Source: Cylindrobasidium torrendii FP15055 ss-10 (Eukaryota > Basidiomycota > Agaricomycetes > Agaricales > Physalacriaceae). From it: a stretch of 64,000 nt of DNA. This document shows, in pieces, positions 22,103 through 33,307 of this stretch (positions are counted from its first letter, which is position 1; every line of letters begins with the position of its first letter). The notes under the pieces were generated by a model that was given only the letters and a program-made list of their open reading frames with translations, did no database searches and had not been told where the DNA came from. Location: contig KN880561.1 in NCBI GenBank assembly GCA_000934385.1, positions 1-64,000 of the forward strand, given 5' to 3'. Both the position numbers and the translations under genes were made by a program.

Positions 22103-25100
22103 TCAATCGTCAAAGTCAAATTGGTCTAGAATATCCCAGTTAGCAGAGTCACTGTCTGACATATCTGTTTCCGAGTCCGAGTCCGCCGACCTCGCATTTC
22201 CACCACTAGTATCCCGCTGAGAACCATCCCATATTGCATGAGAGTTATCGACCAGAATGTCTGGTCGGAGGCAGTTGACCTCTTTTGGAAATGATAGTTC
22301 ATTTTGATGTCCGATGCCATACCCAAGGTAGCGCATGAGCATGTCGCGGTCGACGAAGCTGAAAAAAATGTTAGTCAAGGATAATGAGTGCGAATTTGAA
22401 ATACTCTACCGCATCACATAATAATTAGTCCAATCTCCATCTGGCGAGTCTCGAAAATCCGAGGGTTCCAACAATGACAATGTGCGCCCGTAGAAGAATG
22501 CGGGAACAAGATGGCATGCACGGACGACATAGACGGGATCGAGGAATCCAAATGCACCGGATGGATCGTCTTGGCCAATGTAACCTACGCGGTCGAGCCG
22601 CAAGGTCGCTGGTCCACCGCCACCTACGTTGTCGGGATCAAGACCAAACCACCGAACCCACAAGATCTCCTTTCGCTGGTATCTATGGTGAGATTTCGAG
22701 GTGCGGTCACGAACGTTGGCGTGGTATACACCAAGTACACGCGCATACCAGAACGGATGACGGGATCCATCGCTCTCGGAATCATTTGAGAGGACCATAA
22801 TTCCGTCCTTCTCTCCAAAACACCCAACATGGATGGTGTCCTGATCTCGTCGGATGTCGTAGGTTGTGTAGTTGAACTGTGCCGTTGCATGTGAATACAG
22901 ACACGAACGCTGGATGTCCAGCTCGAGTAGATCATTGGCTGAGTATTCAGGCTCGTCGCATGGCCCGAGCGTTGAAGAGCGCAGGCGTGAGAGAAGGTGA
23001 GTCTGAAGGTCGGGCAGAAAATTCTATAATGGATCAGGAAATGAGCTTCTTGGCATTGCTTGCATAATACCTTGTACGCAGGATCGGACTTTGACTCCAT
23101 ATCTTGCAGGTAAACACGATTGGATTCTTCAGACGCGATATGGTGGTGAACCTCCATCGGGTGCGCATCATCCGGGGCAGCGTTGTCAGCTCGAAGGGCA
23201 TTGAGTTCATCCAGCATCCGTTGATGAGTAGCGCTAATGATATCTTGGGCAACCATTTGGGGTATCGGATTCTTCTTGCTCGTGCGTGAAAATTGGCGCT
23301 TGACTTGCCCATGACTATGTTCTCCCTAGATGAGAGCTACGTAGTATGCATATTCTCACACAAATCAAGGAATGATACATACTAGAGACGTGCTGTAGGA
23401 GTCGGTTGTGCCGCACTGTTGAATACAAGGGACATAGTCGCCTGTCGAGTGGAATTTGGATGTCGCGTTGCCAAACGTCGATGCGCGCCTCCCACCGGGA
23501 GCCTGTTTCTTCTTGGATTGGCGCTTACAGCGTGCGGCGTATTCGCGATCAGATTCTACTGTATTGAATGCTGGGCATACAACGTTAGCGAAGTGACGAT
23601 AGCAATTCCCAAGCGCGGTTGTTGCAGCATCAAGCTCTCCAAGAGTAACATCGGTATGAAGACGAAGCTTAGCCAGTGCATGCCAATGTGCCGCAACATA
23701 CAATAGATCAAGCACGGCACCATTGTGCGGCTCATCCAGAATCCCTTCAAAGCACGGGATTGCGCACTTCATGGAATTAAGTGGTATGAACTTATTTCCA
23801 CTTTTTATCGCGCACCTGGAGAGCATCCTCGAGATCACGAGCTGCCATTTGCTTCATATCTGACATGTTTGCATCGATACGTCGAATTGTTGACCGCCCA
23901 AATGGAGGGACTTTGCGGAAACTGTGAAAATTAGAAAGTGTTGCCTTCCCTTTCAATACCGATCTTACCGCTCATTGACTTCCTGGATCTTTTGTGGTGG
24001 CAATGTACGGCAGATGCGCATCAGATGCGCAAGAAGGCGCTTCCACTCGCCAAGCTCAAACTCGTGCATCTCATCGACGCGTAAAATGGCGAAGACATTT
24101 TCCAACAACCCAGAGAGCCGCTCCACAAATGCATTCTCCGTTGGCACCCACGAATGCGACTGCAATAAAGCTTCCACCTTGTCGCTCCCCACGGCATATC
24201 CCTCCTCGTAAATGTGGTGCCGGGCCGCCTTCGTGGCATTCAAGAAGTCCTGTGTGACTCTGCGCTCCCTCTCGACCCGGATGGCACGGTCCTCTGGCGA
24301 ACCCATATTGCAGATTTCTTCAATTCGGATTTCGCATCGAGTGCAAGGGCAGCGACCCATATCCCGTAGGGTGGCAATGAGGACCCTATAGAATGTGAGA
24401 ATAGGAAGAAAGGACAATGCGGATTGATGTACTTCTCGGGATAGTCTGCTGAATATGAGAAGATGCGAGGGTATATCCGCCGAGTTATGCCATCGCGACA
24501 CTTGATGACAATACCATGTCGGTACGCGTGGATGAAGTCGTCGTCGAGTAGGATTTTCCAGACGGCATGGAAAAGCTCGCGTCGACAAAATGTCATAAGT
24601 GAGCTAGTCTTCGAAATGTTGAGTGAATTTAGGAAGTCCTCAAATGCGTCGGTCAACTGTTATTTACATTAGTATTCAAGCTCAGCAACGAGGGCTCACG
24701 CACACTGGGAATGAAGGCGACATGATCAACGGCCTTGAATGAAGGTATACAGCGAGTGTACTTGGAAAGATTTCCGAGCACTTCATAGATTGGCCAGACT
24801 TTATTGTGGCCAAACTGCGCAACAAGCGTAGCGTCCGACCAGAACATGTATGCCGCAATCACTCGCGGTAGCTCACAACCAGGTTCCGGTGGGGAGGCCA
24901 GCAACTCCCTCTCTGCATCAAGCCAGACTTGGGATGTATAGAGCTCGCCGTACACACGCTGCGGGTTCTTCTCGCCAGGGAACTGAACATGTTCTTCATA
25001 CGGATGCCAGTGAAAATCCGAGGACGACGAAAGTTCATGGTGCTCAACAAACTGACGGAGGATTTCCAGGAGAGAGCGATGGTGTAGGTCCCCGGCATGG

Positions 25101-26284
25101 TATCGGTGTGCGTTGTATGCGCGCGCGGCAGGATCTTCCTCTCCTTGGCGCCGCTCCTGCGCCCTCTCGTGCCGCACCCGGGCTGTCTGCTTCTCCTTGC
25201 TCGGGACATTGATGTACACCGGCGTTGTCCTCCATCCTGAGCCCGACCATGGAACATCAGCCTTAGCATTCACAATTGCCTCTTCGATCTTGTTGAAGTC
25301 GACTTCGATATCGCGAGGGACAAAGTCTTTTGAAGTGATCAATGCCTTCAGCTTCTCACGGTTCTCTTTAGTTTTCTTGTCGCCATCGTACTGATGTAGG
25401 TTGAAGAAAAACGAAGATTGATTAGGGTAGGGATAGATGATGTCTAGGATTTGTCGCGCCTTCAGAGGTGGTGCAGCACGAGTAATGTATTCTTCGGTTG
25501 GCCGCCCCATGTCCGGAATCACTATTGGTTTGCGGCGATACAGGCGCGACAAGCCAAACGTGTTGGGCAGTGTGCGAACTTGCTCATGAACGTGTAGGAT
25601 CACGCGTGGACGGCGGCGCACAACGATAGAGGCTGGCTCATCATCGATATCGGCAACTTCTGGTCCGGGGCCCTCAGGAAGAGCATCATCGTTGTAATTC
25701 GGATTTCCGCGAGTGGAGCGACGCGGCCGTTTGGATACAACGCCAGATGAAACGAGGTCGATGGGCATCACATCTACCATAGGGGAGGGGGGACGAGCAA
25801 AGGTGGAAGACGACGATGGGTGCGAGACAACCGGGCTTTCTTGCTCCCAATCCATCTCAAAGGTCGGATTCTGGAATTTTGTCAGTATCGCAGTATCCCA
25901 TTAACCTGCGAATTGGATACGCACTGGTGAATCATCATCCATCTCAACTCCCAGCATTTGATCCTCCGTGTTGCTGTGGCTTGCCAGGGCAGCTCCCCCG
26001 ATGGAAGTGCTGGCCGAAGCTGTAGCCGGAGTATTGCCTTCACTGACATGTTGAGATTGGCGACGGAATATTGGAACAGCATGCGCGGCGGTCTTCTGCT
26101 CTACCTGCGCGCCCGAAAGTTGCGGCATCTTGTGCATGAGGGTCTGGTCGTTTCCCTCGCGTGCCCTGCGGCGAAGGTCCTCGTTGGCTAAATGCGCCTT
26201 CTTCGTGCGACACTGCTTCTCATGGTGCACCAGTCGACCCATTTGTTGGAACTGTTTCCCGCAGATGCACGCGTAGTAGTCCAT
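22103..26284 (-). CDS. Plavaka transposase
   Basis: About nine exons. The first (26284-25925) opens MDYYACICGKQFQQMGRLVHHEKQC, a single C2H2/C2HC-type zinc finger usual at the start of this family. The second (25870 downward) has a disordered basic linker, then LYPYPN-like ILDIIYPYPNQSS. The family signature follows: FHWHPYEEHV, VYGELYTSQVWLDAE, CELPRVIAAYMFWSDATLVAQFG and GNLSKYTRCIPS. Later exons contain CPCTRCEI, HSTGDYVPCIQQCGTTDSYST, RHPFWYARVLGVYH, ILWVRWFGLDP, AFGFLDPVYVVRACHLVPAFFYGRT, YYVMRFVDRDMLMRY and an acidic Asp/Ser tail ending DQFDFDD. I checked the splice junctions I could see and all keep frame. An upstream in-frame ATG at 26380 is possible. Confidence 0.85.
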
Positions 26285-27742
26285 TGCTAGCGACGATAGC
26301 GTAGGGTGCGGCGGCAGCGGCGCCGTCAATGTGAGGCGAAGCGCGTGAGCGAAGATCGCCTGCGAAAAAATAAGCGCCAAGTCATAGTGATACTGCGTAT
26401 CATACGCAGGCTACCGAGTTCTACCAGCCGCACCCTCACGTTATAATAGGTGCCAAGAGGGTTGGCCTTGCACCCGAATTACGCAGCGATGTTACCCAGA
26501 TGCTAAAGGCTTGCAAGCGCGGTAATCGACGCAAGGTGATGGTAAGTTGGTTCCCAGAATGTCACACATTGTCACACGTTGGTGCCCGCATGGCACCCAG
26601 TGATAATCTACAATCACTATGATATTCATTATAATTGACTCAGGTTTTTCGCGATGGCCATCATGTCGGGATGATCGAGTCGGCGTGCCCAATTCTGAAC
26701 GACGTCGACCTTGAATCTCTCTCGAGCCTCCAGTCAGCGTCCAGTCCTCCGAAGTCACCTGCAGGAAATCGTTCATCCCGGCCCATTCTAGCGATTCTGT
26801 TGTATGCGAAGGCTAGCACGCTTGTTGACCTGCGGCAGGCTCGAGTCCACGTAAATGAACGTCTAGGGCAGGGGTGTTCGTCTCAAGCTTGGCGGCCTGG
26901 TGTATGCGGCGGTCGTCTGAGTACCTAGAGCAATGATAATAGGCTCACCGGCGACGTACAGACGTTCTAAATGCATGTAGTACGCGAACCATCAAATGCT
27001 ATGTATTTTGAAGCTTACTGAAGTTGAAGCCGTGAGTGGCCGGCTGGAGACATTGGCAACTGTATGAGTGAAGTTCAGTGAAGGCATTGAATGATGTCAA
27101 GACAAAGAGACATTCAAGGGTGTCTATCTCAAGAATTGGAACAGATGTCCCCGGTGAACTCAATCATTATGCCATCAGTGGGCTGAGGTAGAGTACTAGT
27201 AACCTCTGACTTGTTACTGAAGCAGCATTGTAGCTCAGCGCTGAGGCTCAGGCTCACAAGCCGGCCCCGAAGTATTAATATGCCTGCGGACTCCCTTTCA
27301 GCCTCTTGTTCGCAGAACGGCACACCGCCGTTTGCGGGGCACTCGGAAGAGAAAGGCTCCCCGTCGGCATGCTCACGGCTTGTTCGGCGCTCTATCAAAA
27401 CTCCGATCTCTGAAGCCTTTACCATCCAAGATATTCACTGAAATCTTCACAAATCCTCCTAAAACACTCAGCTCGAGCTTAACAAGTTTCCAGTCCTTTG
27501 TTTATCTTCCGCCCGCAAATGGCGGAAGCAACTAATGTTCTGCTCCCTCCGCGGCAGAAGTAAAAGATGCCTTGCCGAGAGGCACGTGATCGCGGCATCA
27601 CTCGCCTCGAACTGGTGGCGAGACGGAATAAGAATAAGGACGCTGCACGGCGGGGCTTGATATATAAGTAATTTTCAGTCTGGCTCGAGATGCATTTCCC
27701 CACCCTCCCCATACCACACTCCGACACCCTAATACAACCACG
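26285..27742. other. Transposon 5' flank and intergenic region
   Basis: It should contain the other end of the Plavaka element. A short hairpin (GGTGCC-CGCAT-GGCACC, about 26580-26596) is visible but no long terminal repeat. Frames at 27129-27535 carry no motif. Confidence 0.4.
27659..27667 (+). promoter_or_regulatory. TATA-like box of the small gene at 27743
   Basis: The sequence GATATATAAG lies about 80 bases upstream of the ATG at 27743, followed by a pyrimidine-rich start region (CACCCTCCCC). Confidence 0.4.
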
Positions 27743-28328
27743 ATGCCAGGTGACGCCGCCTACGGATTACTGCCGCCGCCTTTCCATCGCCGCAAGGATG
27801 ACCGCGTCTTCGAGTCTGGGGCCATCTTCCTTCGAGAACACATGGAGAACTACGAAGAGGCGAACGAGCGATTGAAGGAAGCGCTCGATGGGTGCGTCTA
27901 ACCGCAACACATTTTAAAAGCGCATCGCAGCTGACCCATGCTCGCGTAGATTCGAAGCCGCATTGCACGCCGTACACACCTCGGATACCTGGGTGGACAT
28001 GGCGGTCAACCACATAAAGTACAAAGCCGCGGTAAAGAAGGTGCACCGTGCTCGGACAGTGCGTTAATCCCCTACATGTCCATTTCCTTGACTAACCCAA
28101 GTTGTGTAGCATTGGTTTGAGGAGCGTCAACGATACGAACGCGAACACGGCTTCGACGTACATACACCACTCTTCACTCCACCTGCAACCCCGCCATTAG
28201 AGCCATTAGACGAGTTCATGCAAGACGTGCCACCACCAAAGTACGGGACACCCTCGGAGTTGGCGGCCCCTTGCATGTGCGCGGAATGTTGTGGGGGCTC
28301 ACCAGATTTTGTGGACAATGACTATTAG
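27743..28328 (+). CDS. Small conserved-looking protein, unknown function
   Basis: Three exons: 27743-27891, from 27950, and a last exon after an intron near 28057-28109. The joined protein is about 155 residues. It starts MPGDAAYGLLPPPFHRRKDD, has a charged helical middle (ENYEEANERLKEAL, AVNHIKYKAAVKKVHRART) and a Pro-rich segment (TPPATPPLEPLDEF). The tail is cysteine-rich: CMCAECCGGSPDF, ending DNDY. The four clustered cysteines could bind metal or iron-sulfur, but no known motif fits exactly. Frame is kept across both introns and a TATA box lies upstream, which supports a real gene. I do not recognise the family. Confidence 0.6.
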
Positions 28329-28891
28329 ACCTTCTTTATATATCCCTTCTCGGAATCTTATATCGCGCTACTCAACATGCTTTCGAATGCAATTACAATG
28401 TTCATCTGTTCTTGTGCCACTCGCTACCACGCTAGATCGCGTGCCAACAAGATCACATCCGCTCAATTTCATCTCCTGTTCCCGCTTTGCTCTCTCGCGT
28501 CGCAGAGTGTAAAGGCCTGCTCATGCTGCTGCCATACATTCAAGAAACAAGCCTTTTCAGCAGACGAGTGCTTTCAAACACCAGTTCGCTGATATTGTTT
28601 CTTGTCTTGCGCCACAAATATCAGCGTCTCACGCAGCAAAGAAAGTAGAGTGTAATGCCCCGAAAGTCAGAAGAGACAGCAATGAACAGTAAGTAAACAA
28701 CAAGTAAAGTTACTTGTCATAAGTGTCAGCGAAATAACCTGCCAGCCGGGTTGTCTCTTGTGAGTTCGTGAAAAAGAACTTCGTCACGCTGCTCTTGCAA
28801 GCGAATGAATGCCCAGTCAACTTAAATACGCGCATATCTTACGTTAAAAACCAAACTGAAATGGCAAATGGTACAGTAATTAGTCAAGGCC
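28329..28891. other. Intergenic region between convergent genes
   Basis: It holds the 3' flanks of the small gene at 27743 and the minus-strand PH-domain gene. I see no further gene. Confidence 0.5.
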
Positions 28892-31800
28892 TCAACTGAC
28901 ATCCAGCACGACCCCATTGGCAACAACCCTCACTGCACCTCCCCCTTGTCCTCCCAGCCCACTATACATCCCCGTGCCGTTGCTATTCGCAGCCGCCGGG
29001 TCGATATCATCACTTGCCGCGACTACTTGAGCGTCTGGGCCAACAGTTATGGCCGTGACGCCTCGTCGCCTGCGCCGCCTACGTGGGAAGAGTGGACCGC
29101 GTGGCATCTTGCGTGCGTGCTCTGGGGGCCCGTCTGTAGAGGAAGAGGTGGTGGTCAGCCTGAGGTCACAAGAAACAAAACAGTGTACATACCTAAAGGC
29201 AGCGCAACATCTGCACCCGCATGCAAAGCCTCAATCCACCTCACGACATCCCACACCGTCTGCGCCTGCATCAGGAACTGCTCACCCTCTACCCTAACCC
29301 GGATCACATTCCTGCGCTTCAGATAGTCATTCCCAAGTCCGGATTCCGCATGCTGCAAGGTATACGCGCGAATGAGAACAAGTCCAGCCTCTTCGTCCGG
29401 CGTCGGCACATCCACATCAGCTTTAGACACATGTTGGAAGGACGAAGATGGCGGTGAAGACAATGGAGGCCGCGTCGACGCGTCGTAGCTTGACGATCCA
29501 TGCGTTGTGGACCCCTCCGATGTGGAAGAGAGATGCCTTGCAGCCGAGAACGAGCTTCGGGTGGCACTCTGTGGGTCACTGCCTCTTGGAGAATCCATTG
29601 AACGTCGCTTTGACCCTGGTGGTACCGGTGGACTGAGACGTGAAGACGAAGGCGAGCCTTCGTATGCGGGAGGCGGAGGCCCATCGAAACCATCCACACT
29701 TGTCTTCGGACGAAGGAGGCTTAACGGACCTTGACAGGTAATGAGTGGCTATTCGACAAAAGTCAGATCAAGATTATATACCTTTTTGCCCCGTTGCCTC
29801 TGCGCTTTCCTCTTGATCAGTGAAGGGTATAGGGCCTCTGGAAGGCGGGCTGATAATCGGATGAGACGTCAATGGCCTTAAACTTGGCGGTCTTTCCAGT
29901 AGTGGATTTGGCGATGGCGCGGTCATACTGCCCGCACGACTCCGTGGTCTGTCTGCAGCGGGATCAACTTGGGAAACAAAGGTCCAGGCATACGGAAACA
30001 CACTCTGAACGTCCACCCCCGCCACCACACGCACGACCTCTGTCGAATCAAAGAAAGGCAGATGCCCATGAGCCCGAATCCAAGCGTCCACGGCAGGTGT
30101 TGGCGGCGCCCCGCCTGCACTGCTACCCACAAGACCAGGCTGAAGAAGTCCAGAGGAAATTGAACCTGAAATCAATCAGCATGACTGCACAGCACGGCCA
30201 AACGACTAACTGACCACTACCACTACCACTACCACCCTTGAATCTGCTTAATATCCTGCTCCTCGTACTTACGTGTTGTGGCCTCGGCGGCGACGGTGGC
30301 TGCAACCTCACAGCTGTCGCTTCCCTCTCACCAGACTTTGGATCCTCCGCTACCGGTTGCTCAGACGCGTTTCCTCTTCTCTGTCTGCTATTTGATGCAT
30401 CCGACGTCGACGCAGCAGCGCCAACCGACCCAGGAGGCCCATTTGGCAACACGCCTTCGGTCACATCCCCAGCACCCACGACACCTTCCCACCAGCCCCC
30501 AACGCCCTTGCCTTCTCTCTGCTCCCATATCCTCAACACTGTGCCTTCCAACTCGACGAAGACTCGCCTCCACTTGCGATCTTTCGCCTGAACGCCCGGT
30601 TTAGTGAACTCAACCTTGCGTGCCATTTCTGCCCTGAGGTATATGGCATTGCTATAGACCGGCAAGCCTGTAGAATCAGAGGGAAGACGGTAGTCTAGCT
30701 CCCCAATATAGTCCTCCTCTTCCTCCGCAGATGGCGATAGCAATGGCCTCGCGTCTGGATGTAGGTGCACAACGCGCGGGACCTCCTCGATCCCCAATGC
30801 TAATCCCGGCGAAGGCATCCCAGCTTGCCTTTTGCCCAGATACGGTGGAGGCGGGCTCTGAGGCGTCTTGAGCGTCGCCGTTCTTGGCCTAGGCGAGAAG
30901 TAATCCTGCGGCATAGCTTGCGGGATCTCAACCTGCCTGTCCCTCGCAGCTTGCTCGTCCTCCGCCTGCTCTCCGCTCCCACTTGCCTCCTCGTCGTCAT
31001 CATCGTCGCTTCCGCTATTGTCATCATCGCTGCCACTCCCGCTGCCTTCCCCATCTTCTTCCCCAGGCGCAGGATACGCTGTCAACGTGGGCATTCGCCT
31101 CATGACCCGCTCTTCGCGAGACACACTCTGCGTCCTGTCCCGCCTCCGACTCAAGCTCGCCTGAAGACCGCCCTCCGACAGTACGTTGCCTCCTGGACTT
31201 TGCACAGCTGGCAAACTCGAATTCTGCCGCGTGCTTGAACCCTGGCTCTGACCATTTGTCTGCACCTGCACCATACTCGGACTTTGTCCCTGAATACCAC
31301 CTGCCCCAGGCGTTGATGCCACCGGCGGTGTGCTCATTCCCGGCACAAGTGGGCTCTGCGGCGGCCTCCAGCGCGTTGGCAAATCAATCGGCAATGGCGC
31401 GCGCGAAATCACACTGGGGCTAAGCCGCACTGTCACGTCTCCGCCATCCAAGCTAAACGAGCCCAGTCGTCGAGGTGCGCCGCGTCGAGGGAAGGATGAA
31501 GGCGGACCTGTTAGTGTGATGGAAGAGTCCCTGGCTGCTGTCGAATTGCTGATAGCCGCTGGTGCTTCAGCCTCCTTGCGCTCCTGTACCAAGATACCTA
31601 GCGGTACGTCGTCGTCCGTGTCTCTCGCGCGCTCGATACCTGGGCGGTCCGCAACACTGGCTATAGGTTTCGGTGTCGCCCTTGATGTTATCGAGCCGGC
31701 CTCTAATGCCTGAGGAGTAGGGACCTCGAACACGCTGGGCGGTGTATGCCAAAGCTCCCCAACATCACTTGTCGCCAAATCATCCAACCGAAGCGGCGGT

Positions 31801-32682
31801 AATGAAGCCAAAGTCTGTGGCTTTGCCGCCGTTCGTTCTTCCGCTCGTCGTTCTGGGTGCTCCAAGAGAAGGTTTGGTGAGGTCTGTGCTAATTCTTGTG
31901 TCGCGATAGACGCAGCCTCATGCCTAGCAGATATCGTCGGAACAGCCCGAATGTCCTCCATTGCGGGCGCGCGATGTAGCGCCGACTGACGTGCTGATAC
32001 GTCTTCGGATAGCGAGGGCGGCGGCAAACCTTCAAGCGCTGACCCCTTTCCAGTGGGTACCTCCATTTTCGACACTGGCGCGACCGCCTCCCGCGCCGTC
32101 GGCCCATGGCTCGCTGCGCCCTTCTTCGTCATTACATGCAATCGTGACCGTGCAGGCTGGCTCTCCGTCCTACGTATGTCTAGGCTTGGTGGCGCTGCGG
32201 ATGGCGGCTCTTTCGTACGTGATGCACCAGATAGGAATTCCAGAAGTCGAGATGTAGAAGTCGAAGTTGACGCCTCTGCGGAGACTTTACGCGGCCGCAC
32301 TTTCTCTTCTCGCGTTGTGGTGCGTCCGAAAAGTGGTAGCCGACCAGACGAGGCGTTTCGCAGACTAAATAGGCTGCCCGGGGTCGTGTTATTGCTCGGC
32401 ATATTGGAATTTGGCTATGTGAGCATTTTTGTCAGCCTTTTCGGGTACATGGCCGTGGGAGAGATGGGGGTACAGGGTAGACATCACAAGACGCACCTTT
32501 TCTTTCTCCTTCCTCCCCAATCCAAAATCAAACAAACTTCGTGCGCGCCCCTTGTGCCCCTGCGTCCTAGAGGATGTCGAGACAGCCGATGAATCAGAAT
32601 GTGCCGGAGACCGCATCTGCGAACGAGGGCCTGATTGTATGGTTAGAGTTGTTGGCGAGCTTGGTTTCCCTTTCGACTTCAT
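28892..32682 (-). CDS. Large PH-domain protein (fungal Skg3/Caf120-like)
   Basis: The first exon starts [16 protein letters not shown] at 32682; a 5' intron then joins to [18 protein letters not shown] long disordered Ser/Pro/Thr-rich region (about 30800-32400) includes a strongly acidic stretch ([20 protein letters not shown]) around 30960-31050. A split PH domain follows: [19 protein letters not shown], then [19 protein letters not shown] (about 30530-30650). The second half is far downstream: [41 protein letters not shown] and [15 protein letters not shown] (about 29190-29370). The end carries [16 protein letters not shown], which I recall as typical of fungal PH proteins of this type. Total about 1,150 residues. 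PH domains bind phosphoinositides; relatives in yeast are linked to the cell cortex and CCR4 complex. The exact orthology is uncertain. Confidence 0.7.
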
Positions 32683-32872
32683 GAGTGGAGGATTTGCGGA
32701 TGCACCTTAAATGAATATTCGTCAGAACATGCGTATAAAACCACAATTGCGGGGGGTTGAACGAGGCAGTTTCATAAGGACGTCATGATGGAATACATGG
32801 GATAGAATCAAGGCGTCATACTTTGTATGCACAACCTGTCGCGTATACGCACGGAAGGTCACGAGCACGATA

Positions 32873-33307
32873 TCAAAACTGATATGAAGCAGAGGATGCG
32901 AATGCGAATGAGTAGAGCAACGGATGGGACGGGGTACAATGCAAACTGCTACATGCAGCGGTGCAACGCTCTCGAGCGGCTCGACAATCGTATCCTAAAG
33001 CAACAGAACAGAACGCACCAGCAGCATTCGTAGCCCCGCTTCCATCCTCCTCAGGAATAGTCTGGCCTTGACCGAGCTTGCTGCTCCCGGGGGCGGCAGG
33101 GGCCATCGCGCCCTTTGGTAGCACATTCCGTTCCATACTAGCTGCCCGTTTGGCGCCCCAGGCCATCCGAACGCCTGACTTTTGCGTGGAGTTGCCGTTT
33201 GCATTCGTTGCAGGTTGCTGCTCTGGTTGCGATTTCATAGTCGATGGTGTCGAAACATCTCCAGGCGCGTCCGGTCTCTGCGTCATCGCTCTGTTCGCGG
33301 TCTTCAT
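32873..33307 (-). CDS. Short Ala/Ser-rich ORF, unknown
   Basis: One open frame of 144 residues, start MKTANRAMTQRPDAPGDV; a second ATG eight codons in is equally likely. The first 90 residues are hydrophilic (KSQPEQQPATNANGNS, GVRMAWGAKRAASMERN, SSKLGQGQTIPEEDGS) and look coding. The tail after about residue 92 is cysteine-rich and low in bias, and may be intron or 3' UTR. It lies about 190 bases upstream of the PH-domain gene on the same strand. No domain is recognised. Confidence 0.35.
   Translation of the reverse strand: MKTANRAMTQRPDAPGDVSTPSTMKSQPEQQPATNANGNSTQKSGVRMAWGAKRAASMERNVLPKGAMAPAAPGSSKLGQGQTIPEEDGSGATNAAGAFCSVALGYDCRAARERCTAACSSLHCTPSHPLLYSFAFASSASYQF

Larger units (their letters stand above)
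20345..26284 (-). mobile_element. Plavaka-type DNA transposon, two genes, apparently intact
   Basis: The coding core consists of a Plavaka transposase (22103-26284) and a DUF6698-like gene (20345-21914), both on the minus strand and 188 bases apart. Plavaka elements are Agaricomycete cut-and-paste transposons related to the KDZ/CACTA clades. The coordinates cover the genes only; the terminal repeats and target duplication were not found by eye. All reading frames join across introns without a stop or frameshift. Confidence 0.75.

Noticed and set aside
20211..26474. Weak inverted match GGTGCGAGCGGCCAA (20211) and the reverse of TTGGCCTTGCACC (26462) as transposon ends
   Set aside because: Only about 13 bases with gaps and no target duplication; chance is the simpler explanation.
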